Below are positions 57,671-64,000 of a DNA stretch of 64,000 bases, in pieces (positions within the stretch are counted from its first letter, which is position 1; each line of letters opens with the position of its first letter). Origin of the DNA: JACKCP01 sp034007295 (lineage in GTDB: Bacteria > Desulfobacterota > Desulfobacteria > Desulfobacterales > JACKCP01); the NCBI GenBank assembly GCA_034007295.1, contig JAVERC010000001.1, forward strand, positions 183,867 through 247,866, written 5' to 3'. A program made the translations under genes and the position numbers. Below the pieces are notes generated by a model that made no database searches, was not told the origin of the DNA, and saw only the letters and a program-made list of their open reading frames with translations.

Positions 57671-59563
57671 ATGGAAAAAGCAGACAAATGGTACATAGAT
57701 ACTTTAACTTATCCTCAGCTTTTGAAAAGAAATGCAAAAATGTTTCCTCAAAAAACCGCACAATGGTGGAAAGATGAAAAAGGCGAATATAAATTAAGTT
57801 TTTCTGAGCTTATGGAAAATATTAAGTCCATTTCATCCTGCCTTATTGAGCATGGTTTTGAAAAGGGTGACAGAGCTGCTGTAATGGCAAAGACATCTCC
57901 AAATTGGGCTTTGTCAGATTATGGAATCATGAGTGCAGGCGGAGTTAGTGTTTCTGTATATCCAGGACTTTCTAAGTCAGAGCTTTTGTATATTTTAGAA
58001 GATTCAGGCTCAAAAATTATTTTTACTGATGATTATTCAAATATTGAGAAAATAAAAAATATTAAAGAAAATCTTATAAATTTAAAAAAAGTAATATTTT
58101 TTGGAGATTTAAAAGATAAATCAGACCCGTTCATTGAAAATTTTGATGATTTTATAAAAAATGGGAAAAAATTTTATGAAAAAAATCCTGAAGAATTTGA
58201 AAAAAGATCAGATTCTGTAACTCTTAATGACAATATGATGATTGTTTATACTTCTGGTACAACAGGACAGCCAAAGGGTGTTGTCCATACTCATTTTTCA
58301 TTTAATGCAGCCTGCAAAAGAGACCTTTCAATGATTCCTGTTTTAAAAGAAGATGATGTATTTCTTTCATTTCTCCCCCTTGCACATACCTATGAAAAAG
58401 AATGCGGCCACGGGATAGCAATGTATGGAGGATGCACCATTGCATATTCCTCACCAAAAACCCTTGTTGAAGATTTTTCTTTTTTTTCTCCGACAATTTT
58501 TATGTCTGTTCCAAGAATTTATGAAAGAATTTATATCCAGATGAAGGAAAAATCATCTGGCTCAAAAATTAAAAACTATATTTTATCAAAAGGAATAGAC
58601 ACAGCTGTCAAAGCAATTGAAAAATCTGCAGATGAATACGGATTTATAAATATGTCTGAAGATTCACATATTATGGAAAATCTTTCAGGAAGTTTAAAAA
58701 TCAAATACAAAATTTTTGATAAACTTTTATATTCAAAAGTTAGAAAACTAATGGGTGGAAGATTAAGGTTTGCTTTTTCAGCATCAGGAAGTCTTTCAAA
58801 GGAACTTTGCGAAGCTTTTCTTTCAATGGGAATAAGAATTTATGAAGGTTATGGTTCAACTGAAACTATGAATACTGTTAATTTAAACCGTCCTGAAAAA
58901 ATTTTGCCTGGTTCTGTTGGTCCTTTATGTGAAGGTGTTGAAGGAAAAATTTCAGAAGACGGGGAATGGCTTGTAAAGGGAAATAATCTTTTCAAGGAAT
59001 ACTGGAACAAACCTGAGCTGACAAAAGAAGCTTTTACAAAAGACGGGTTTTACAAAACCGGAGATATAGTTGAAGTTTTAAAAGACGGATACATAAGAAT
59101 AAAAGACAGAAAAAAAGGGTTAATAGTTTTAGATACAGGAAAAAATATTTATTCTGCAAAAATTGAAAGTCTTTTTGCTTTAAGAAGATATATTGATACA
59201 GCAGCTGCATTTGGAACAGACAAAAAATTTGTAACAGCAGTTATTGTTCCAGACTTTGATGCAATAATAAAAAAAATGAAATCAAAAAAAATTGACATAA
59301 AAGAAGAAGATTTTGTTTTTGAAGATGAAATCTGCATTGAAGCGCCGTCTTATTTTATGGAAGATTCTTATTTTAAAAGGCTTATTGAAAAAGATGTTCA
59401 CAAGGTAAATGCAAGGCTTGAACATTATGAGCAGATAAAAAAATATATTGTTTCAAATAAAAGATTTACCGAAAAAACAGGCGAACTTACCCCGACTCTT
59501 AAAATTAAGAAAAATATTGTTTTTGAAAAATTTAAAAATAAGATTGAGGTATTATATTCCTGA
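57671..59563 (+). CDS. Long-chain acyl-CoA synthetase-like AMP-forming ligase
   Basis: This 630-residue ANL-superfamily enzyme has the AMP-binding P-loop VYTSGTTGQPKGVVHTH, the A5-type motif IYEGYGSTETMNTVN, the A7 region FYKTGDIVEVLKDGYI and RIKDRKKGLIVLDTGKNI. The C-terminal Lys in TEKTGELTPTLKIKKNIV completes the thioester-forming domain. It is closest to long-chain fatty acyl-CoA synthetases (FadD/FACL type). The start at ATG 57671 is preferred to 57617, because GGGAG precedes it and the first 18 residues of the longer form look non-native. Confidence 0.88.
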   Translation: MEKADKWYIDTLTYPQLLKRNAKMFPQKTAQWWKDEKGEYKLSFSELMENIKSISSCLIEHGFEKGDRAAVMAKTSPNWALSDYGIMSAGGVSVSVYPGLSKSELLYILEDSGSKIIFTDDYSNIEKIKNIKENLINLKKVIFFGDLKDKSDPFIENFDDFIKNGKKFYEKNPEEFEKRSDSVTLNDNMMIVYTSGTTGQPKGVVHTHFSFNAACKRDLSMIPVLKEDDVFLSFLPLAHTYEKECGHGIAMYGGCTIAYSSPKTLVEDFSFFSPTIFMSVPRIYERIYIQMKEKSSGSKIKNYILSKGIDTAVKAIEKSADEYGFINMSEDSHIMENLSGSLKIKYKIFDKLLYSKVRKLMGGRLRFAFSASGSLSKELCEAFLSMGIRIYEGYGSTETMNTVNLNRPEKILPGSVGPLCEGVEGKISEDGEWLVKGNNLFKEYWNKPELTKEAFTKDGFYKTGDIVEVLKDGYIRIKDRKKGLIVLDTGKNIYSAKIESLFALRRYIDTAAAFGTDKKFVTAVIVPDFDAIIKKMKSKKIDIKEEDFVFEDEICIEAPSYFMEDSYFKRLIEKDVHKVNARLEHYEQIKKYIVSNKRFTEKTGELTPTLKIKKNIVFEKFKNKIEVLYS

Positions 59564-59570
59564 TTTTTAT

Positions 59571-59771
59571 TACCTAAGTTGAGCGTTTCATCTTTTTAAA
59601 TTAAAAAATTTTTAATGAATTAAGCTTATTATATTTAAAAATATGAAACCCTGCGGGCTTTCCAATTTTGTTGCATCTACTGCGTTAAATTGCATCACGC
59701 ATAGCAAGAGTATATCCTGATACAATTTGCCTTGTATATGCAGCAAACTTGAAAATCGCTCAATTTAGGTA
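59571..59771 (+). repeat. Family-2 interspersed repeat, best-preserved copy
   Basis: A 201-bp non-coding unit has terminal inverted repeats: left TACCTAAGTTGAGCGTTTC, and right end reversed TACCTAAATTGAGCGATTTT. The outermost base pairs are TA at both ends, so the core may be flanked by a TA target duplication, as with IS630/mariner-type elements. The interior includes AACCCTGCGGGCTTTCCAA and CTGCGTTAAATTGCATCA. Confidence 0.75.
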
Positions 59772-59773
59772 TT

Positions 59774-59815
59774 AATAACCGCTCATTAATTAAATTTTTA
59801 TTGAGCGGTTATTTT
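59774..59815. terminator. Terminator between acyl-CoA synthetase and msrAB
   Basis: AATAACCGCTCA (59774-59785) and TGAGCGGTTATT (59802-59813) form a 12-bp stem followed by TTATG on plus and an A/T-rich tail on minus, between converging genes. Confidence 0.7.
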
Positions 59816-59847
59816 ATGAATTATAAAAAACTGATTAAAAAAGTGAG

Positions 59848-59910
59848 CATTAAATTTTTAACCTGACTTTAGATAGAACAATAACGGCCGTTTTCGTTCA
59901 GCAGCTAATT
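59848..59910 (-). repeat. Family-1 repeat fragment, reversed
   Basis: The end GGCCGTTTTCGTTCAGCAGC followed by TAATT is the reverse of the canonical left terminus, and ATTAAATTTTTAACCTGACT matches internal sequence. The msrAB stop codon falls inside this terminus. Confidence 0.65.
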
Positions 59911-60981
59911 ATCAAAAAGATTTTTGTATTCAGACAGGTTATTTTCATCAAGCTTGTCATATGGAATAAATTTGAGAGCTGCTGAATTTATACAATATCT
60001 AAGTCCCAAAGGCTTTGGTCCGTCATCAAAAACATGGCCAAGGTGAGAATCAGAATATGTGCTTCTTATTTCAATTCTTTCCATGAAGAATTTTTTGTCT
60101 TTTTTTTCATAAACTGCATTAATAACAATTGGTTTTGTAAATGAAGGCCAGCCGGACCCTGAGTCAAATTTATCTTTTGAAGAAAAAAGTGGTTTTCCAG
60201 AAATTAAATCCACATAAATTCCTTTTTCTTTATAATCATTATATTCATTGTTAAATGGTGGTTCTGTTTTGTTTTCACAAGTAACTCCATATTGAAGCGG
60301 TGAAAGGATTTTTTTAAGTTTTTCATTAGGGAAAAATTTATTTTTTTGAGAAACAGCAATTTGTTCCTTTATTGAATTTGTATAAGTTTCTCTTCCTGAA
60401 TGTTTTTGATATATTTTGTATCTAAAAGGATTTTTTTTGTGGTAATCCTGATGAAAATCTTCAGCAGGATAAAATTTTTTGAAAGGCAGAATTTCAGTTA
60501 CCAAAGGTTTTTTATAAAGGCCTGATAAATTAAGGCTTTCAATTTTTTTTTCAGCTAGTTCTTTTTCATGCTGTGTTGAATAAAAAATTGCAGACCTGTA
60601 TTGAGAACCTCTGTCAGCAAAAGAGCCTCCATTGTCTGTAGGGTCAATCTGGATCAGGAAAAAGTCCATTAACTTTTCAAAGTCTGTTTCTTGTGGATTG
60701 TATTTTATAAGAACAGTTTCAAAATGTCCGGTGTTTCCGGTTGAAACTTTTTCATAAGTAGGATTATCTATAGTTCCTCCCATATAACCTGATAAAATTT
60801 CATGAACTCCAGGTAAATTATGAAATGCATGTTCAATGCACCAGAAACATCCCCCTGCAAATGCAGCTGTTTTATAATTTTTTGTCATTTGAACCACCTC
60901 ATTGTCTTTGTCTAGTGAAAACAAAGTTTGTGGATATAAAAAAATAGTTAGATAAATAAAAAAAATTTTGGTACTAGCCAT
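59905..60981 (-). CDS. msrAB: Periplasmic bifunctional methionine sulfoxide reductase MsrA/MsrB
   Basis: This 358-residue protein has a signal peptide (about residues 1-22) followed by MsrA (about 33-190) with the active Cys in AFAGGCFWCIEHAF. MsrB (about 215-350) follows with DSGSGWPSFTKP, HLGHVFDDGP and the active Cys in LRYCINSAALKF. It reduces both epimers of methionine sulfoxide in exported proteins. Two CxxC-type zinc residues of MsrB appear to be absent, as in some family members. The last residues (NLFDN) and stop lie in a repeat terminus, so the extreme C-terminus may be altered. Confidence 0.93.
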   Translation of the reverse strand: MASTKIFFIYLTIFLYPQTLFSLDKDNEVVQMTKNYKTAAFAGGCFWCIEHAFHNLPGVHEILSGYMGGTIDNPTYEKVSTGNTGHFETVLIKYNPQETDFEKLMDFFLIQIDPTDNGGSFADRGSQYRSAIFYSTQHEKELAEKKIESLNLSGLYKKPLVTEILPFKKFYPAEDFHQDYHKKNPFRYKIYQKHSGRETYTNSIKEQIAVSQKNKFFPNEKLKKILSPLQYGVTCENKTEPPFNNEYNDYKEKGIYVDLISGKPLFSSKDKFDSGSGWPSFTKPIVINAVYEKKDKKFFMERIEIRSTYSDSHLGHVFDDGPKPLGLRYCINSAALKFIPYDKLDENNLSEYKNLFDN

Positions 60982-61202
60982 ATTTTTTTCCTTTTTATAA
61001 TACTTTAGTCATTATTAAAAAAAATCAAAGGGAAAAAATTAAGCTCTTACAATTTAAACTAATCAGCCGGTAAATTTTTTAAAAGGTCTAATGTTTTGGA
61101 TTTGGATTATAAATTTATAATGGACCCCAAAATTTGAACCATTTGCTAAGCGACATATAAGCTGGTAAAAATTTAAAAAAAATAAAAGAGAATAGGAGGT
61201 CC

Positions 61203-61484
61203 ATGAGGAAAAGTTACAGTGGGAGCTTCAAGGCAAAAGTAGCCATTGATGTAATAAAAGAGCATGAAACAGTAACAGAACTTGCTTCAAAATATCAGGT
61301 TCATAGAGCTCTTTTGACGAGGTGGAAAAAAGAAGCAATAGAAGGGTTGCCTGGAGTTTTTTCTCAAACAAATAAAAACAATAAAGATCATGAAAAGTTA
61401 ATTGAGGAACTTTATAAACAAATAGGCCAGCTCACAGTTGAAAATGAGTGGCTAAAAAAAAAGGTTGATTCAATCAATTCCTGA
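61203..61484 (+). CDS. IS3-family transposase OrfA
   Basis: This 93-residue protein has an N-terminal helix-turn-helix (AKVAIDVIKEHETVTELASK, VHRALLTRWKKEA) and a C-terminal leucine-zipper-like helix (LIEELYKQIGQLTVENEWLK). It binds the element ends and forms the N-terminal half of the OrfAB transposase in IS3 elements. The start is supported by AATAGGAGG. The last 20 bp overlap OrfB. A run of nine A (61454-61462) lies near the end. Confidence 0.93.
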   Translation: MRKSYSGSFKAKVAIDVIKEHETVTELASKYQVHRALLTRWKKEAIEGLPGVFSQTNKNNKDHEKLIEELYKQIGQLTVENEWLKKKVDSINS

Positions 61485-62301
61485 GAGAAGACACCTTGTT
61501 GATAAAGAACATGACAATATCAGTATTAACAGGCAATGTCAGCTTCTTGAAGTATCTAAAGGAGCTCTTTATTATAAGCCCAAATTAAGAGATCCAAAAG
61601 ACCTTGAGCTCATGGATATGATTGATGAGCAACATACTAAAACACCTTTTTATGGCAGCAGGAGGTTTACAAATTTTTTAAGACAGAAAGGCTATATTGT
61701 TAATCGTAAAAGAGTTCAAAAATTAATGAATGAAATGGGGATAGAAGCTATCTACCCTAAACCCAAATTTAACAGGAGGAATGAAGACCATAGAATATAT
61801 CCTTATTTACTTAGAGGACTGAAAATACAGAAACCAGACTGTGTCTGGAGTACTGACATTACCTATATTCGCATAGGTAAAGGATTTGGTTATTTAACAT
61901 CGGTAATTGACTGGCACAGTAGATATGTGCTGTCATGGAAACTCAGCAACAGTCTTGACAACTCTTTTTGTATAGCGGCTCTGGAAGAGGCATTGGATAT
62001 ATCAGAGCCTGAATTTTTCAATACTGACCAGGGATGTCAGTATACAGCACAAAATTTTCTAAAGCCGCTTATTGAAAGAGGTATTAAGATCAGCATGAAT
62101 TCTAAAGGAAGAGCTCTTGATAATATCTATGTTGAACGGTTATGGAGAACAGTAAAATACGAAGAAATTTATATAAAAGATTATACAAATATGAAGGATG
62201 CATACAGCTCTCTTAAAATGTATTTTAAATTTTATAATCAGGAAAGACCTCATCAGTCTTTAAATTATAAAACGCCTGAATACGTTTATCTTTCCACCTG
62301 A
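61465..62301 (+). CDS. IS3-family transposase OrfB (DDE integrase core)
   Basis: This 278-residue protein has the IS3 catalytic triad DD(35)E: Asp 131 in VWSTDITYI, Asp 188 in FFNTDQGCQYT and Glu 224 in NIYVERLWRTVKYEE. The N-terminal HTH_21 region (TPFYGSRRFTNFLRQKGYIV) precedes it. The listed start is TTG at 61465 inside the OrfA end. It reads in the +1 frame relative to OrfA, opening just after a TAA at 61453. The functional enzyme is probably an OrfAB fusion. The ordinary -1 frameshift would meet TGA at 61466, so another mechanism or internal initiation is needed. Confidence 0.93.
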   Translation: MIQSIPERRHLVDKEHDNISINRQCQLLEVSKGALYYKPKLRDPKDLELMDMIDEQHTKTPFYGSRRFTNFLRQKGYIVNRKRVQKLMNEMGIEAIYPKPKFNRRNEDHRIYPYLLRGLKIQKPDCVWSTDITYIRIGKGFGYLTSVIDWHSRYVLSWKLSNSLDNSFCIAALEEALDISEPEFFNTDQGCQYTAQNFLKPLIERGIKISMNSKGRALDNIYVERLWRTVKYEEIYIKDYTNMKDAYSSLKMYFKFYNQERPHQSLNYKTPEYVYLST

Positions 62302-62580
62302 TCTTTAACAATAAGGTAGTTTGTCTGATTTTAATGGGGGCCAGCCCCCATACCCCCGGGATTTAACGCTTTAAGGACAGAAGCATGAAAAAGGGCAGTC
62401 ATGAAAAACTGCCCCATGCTTCCGTCATCAGCTCGGCACTCAGGTTGCTTCCCAGCATTGCCTTATCCTCCGAACTGATTTTTTTATGGTAGCAGGGATT
62501 TTTTTTATTTCAACTTTTTTAAAAAAATACAGGAGACGCATTTATTTATATGTAACTTAATTTTTATTCAAATCGGTCTT
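62302..62580 (+). other. GC-rich, hairpin-rich non-coding tail of the IS element
   Basis: The 279 bp between the OrfB stop and the right terminus contain TGGGGGC-CA-GCCCCCA (62335-62350). A long hairpin pairs AAGCATG and GGGCAGT (62381-62399) with ACTGCCC and CATGCTT (62408-62421). A GC-rich patch TCAGCTCGGCACTCAGGTTG follows. No open reading frame is credible. It differs in composition from both host DNA and the transposase genes and might be a structured RNA or passenger. Confidence 0.55.
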
Positions 62581-62592
62581 GACATGGGGTCC

Positions 62593-62706
62593 ACTTTAAT
62601 TATGATATCTATTTATAGATAATTCAGTGCTTTAAATTTAAGGCCGCATGCCTGCAATCAAACTTATAGAAAATAATTAATTACCACTTTTTAACATGAG
62701 AAAAAA
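62593..62706. other. Leader upstream of the truncated sensor gene
   Basis: AT-rich DNA with no clear signal apart from a weak ACATGAGAAAA ribosome site immediately before the ATG. A promoter may lie here or in the end of the IS element. Confidence 0.35.
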
Positions 62707-63897
62707 ATGTCAAAAAATTCAGATATTAAAAAAATTATAATTCCAGCCTGTTTAATTATTTTATCTTTTTTTGTATTTAAAAATGTTTTTGCTAAAAATT
62801 TAGAAAATAAGGCTGATAATTTTAAATCAGATGCAAAGTCAAAAATAACTAATCTTAATCTTACACCAGAAGAATTGGATTATTTAAAAAACAACCCAAA
62901 AATAAAAATTTCAAATAGAAAAGACTGGATACCTTTTGATTTTACAGTATCTGGAATTCCAAATGGATTTGGAGTTGATTTAATCAAGCTGATTTTTAAA
63001 AGGCTTGATATTGAGCCTGAATTTGTAACAGGAAGTTCATGGAATGAAATTTTAGATAAGTTTTACAATAATGAAATTGATATTGTACATTCAATAGCAA
63101 AAACAAAAGAAAGAGAAAATAAGGCTGTATTTTCAAATCCTTATTATTTCAGCAGAAATGTCTTGATTCAGAGAAAATCTGCAGATGAAATTAAAGATTT
63201 TGACGATCTCAAGGGAAAAATTATTGCACTTCCAAGGGGATGGGTTTCTGTATCTTTTATGCGTGAAAATTATCCTGATATTTATATTCTTGAGGTTCCA
63301 AACAATGCAATAGCATTTGAGTATGTAGAAAAAGGCAGAGCTTTTGCAACTATTGAACAAAAGTCAATAGCTGATTATTTAATAAAAAAATTTGGTTTTA
63401 CTGATCTTGTTTATTCTAACGGGATAAAAGACGGTGAGCTGCAGGGGATTTCAACTTTGCACTTTGCTGTTTCAAAAGAAAATGAAATTTTAATGTCAAT
63501 TATTGAAAAAGCCTTTGCAAGTATTACACCAGAAGAAATAAATATAATTGAAAAAAAATGGTTTGGATTAAGAGATTCAGGTAATTTTTTTGAAATCATA
63601 AATTTAAGCATGGAAGAAGATAAATATCTCAAAAATAAATCTGTAATCAAATATTGTGTTGCACCAAATAAAATGCCGATTGAAGGAATAAAAAATGACA
63701 GAATAACCGGAATGAGTTCTGATTTTATAAAACTTTTTGAGGAAAAACTAAAAATCAAATTTGAACTTGTGCCTGTAAAGTCATGGGCAGAGACAATTGA
63801 AATGGTAAAGTCAGGAAAGGCAGATATTATACCTCTTGTCAACAAAACCCCTGAAAGATCAGAATTTCTCTTATTTACTAAGTCTTATCTTAAATAG
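62707..63897 (+). pseudogene. Truncated tandem SBP_bac_3 sensor protein
   Basis: This is a 396-residue protein. A signal peptide or anchor (about residues 1-30) is followed by one complete amino-acid-type periplasmic-binding domain (about 45-285: ISNRKDWIPFDFTVSGIPNG, HSIAKTKERENKAVFSNPYY, IALPRGWVSVSF) and the start of a second (about 305-396: YCVAPNKMPIEGIKNDRITG, ADIIPLVNKTPERSEFLLFT). Tandem domains of this type are the sensor part of BvgS/EvgS-like kinases or cyclases. The second domain breaks off mid-fold at TKSYLK, exactly where a family-1 repeat starts, so the gene looks interrupted and its membrane and output parts are missing in this window. Confidence 0.75.
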
Positions 63898-64000
63898 TGG
63901 CTGAACGAAAACATCAAATTTTATAAAATCAGGCCTCAAAAAATGAAATTATTTTTCTAAAAAATTTTGAGAAAATTATGAGAAAGATGTCTTTTTGTTA
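63891..64000 (+). repeat. Family-1 repeat at the 3' end of the sensor gene
   Basis: TTAAATAGTGGCTGAACGAAAAC matches the canonical left terminus, with CAGGCCTCAAAAAATG a weak match to the interior. The copy runs to, or past, the end of the window and is strongly diverged after the first 30 bp. Confidence 0.55.

Larger units (their letters stand above)
59564..59904. other. Repeat-filled spacer between converging genes
   Basis: The 341-bp gap holds an intact family-2 repeat (59571-59771), a terminator hairpin (59774-59813) and part of a reversed family-1 repeat (59848-59910). No coding sequence is seen. Confidence 0.6.
61121..62592 (+). mobile_element. IS3-family insertion sequence
   Basis: A 1472-bp element has its ends marked by short inverted repeats: left TGGACCCCAAAATTTGAACC, right end reversed TGGACCCCATGTCAAGACCG. 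Nine bases match exactly, then the ends diverge. It encodes OrfA and OrfB. No target duplication is obvious by eye, so the boundaries may shift by a few bases. A 290-bp tail after orfB is unusual for the family (see the separate entry). Both reading frames are intact, so the element may be active. Confidence 0.85.

Noticed and set aside
61100..61121. Target-site duplication flanking the IS3-family element
   Set aside because: Bases adjoining the two ends (TTATAA and CTTTAA) do not form a convincing direct repeat; boundaries or later changes may be the reason.
61454..61466. Standard -1 programmed ribosomal frameshift at A AAA AAG in the IS element
   Set aside because: Reading back one base gives GGT TGA at once; OrfB is in the other frame, so the usual IS3 mechanism does not work as sequenced.
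63411..63845. A 144-codon open frame on the minus strand inside the sensor gene, and similar long antisense frames at 16599-16991 and 39879-40289
   Set aside because: They are fully inside well-supported genes, have no ribosome site or family resemblance, and arise from the low-stop antisense frame of AT-rich genes.

Overview
The window is an AT-rich bacterial chromosome segment, about 30% GC by eye. It most resembles a low-GC member of Desulfobacterota (Desulfobacterales-like sulfate reducers). This rests on the leuS-lptE-rpsT-murJ gene order, the MglA/roadblock/PilB-like cluster, DUF169 and extended TauE/SafE genes, an NtrC-type regulator and sigma-54 promoters. The genus cannot be named from sequence alone. 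Genes are dense, often in small overlapping operons, and TTG starts are fairly common.

Layout. 1-4 kb: a MltC-like murein transglycosylase and a branched-chain amino acid-type binding protein, separated by repeat-rich intergenic DNA. 4-13 kb: a one-directional signalling cluster with two roadblock-like proteins, an MglA-like GTPase, a zinc-ribbon/HAMP receptor without an output domain, a REC-PATAN response regulator, a TPR-containing PilB/GspE-type ATPase and, just downstream, a PilZ protein. 13-17.8 kb: an SPL-type radical SAM protein, an exported nuclease, a QTMAN-type glycosyltransferase, a TrpF-like protein and EF-P. 17.8-25.8 kb (minus): topA, dprA, cpoB-like, secF, secD, yajC and a LysM-like protein. 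25.9-33.3 kb: leuS, lptE, rpsT, murJ, ftsB-like, thiD and rsmJ. 33-48 kb: an orphan AAA+ ATPase, a transporter, cinA, cyclophilin, a lipoprotein superoxide dismutase, tRNA-Phe, rsmE, valS, nadC, a rhomboid/DnaJ-C fusion and a diguanylate cyclase operon. 48-54 kb: lepA and a two-component operon (membrane protein, histidine kinase, sigma-54 activator). 54-57 kb: divergent TauE/SafE and DUF169 genes. 57-64 kb: an acyl-CoA synthetase, periplasmic MsrAB, a complete IS3-family element and a truncated solute-binding sensor.

Most notable signals. (1) The TauE/SafE-DUF169 intergenic region holds two divergent sigma-54 (-24/-12) promoters and two identical 19-bp dyad sites, a likely enhancer-binding-protein regulon with a candidate activator/kinase operon 1-4 kb away. 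(2) The MglA-PATAN-PilB cluster looks like a self-contained polarity or pilus-control module. (3) Two families of small non-coding repeats with terminal inverted repeats pepper intergenic DNA. One copy lies between the dyad sites and the DUF169 promoter, one supplies the C-terminus of a membrane protein, and one coincides with the truncation of the sensor gene at the window end. (4) The IS3 element has its two reading frames offset in the direction opposite to a standard -1 frameshift, across a run of nine A.
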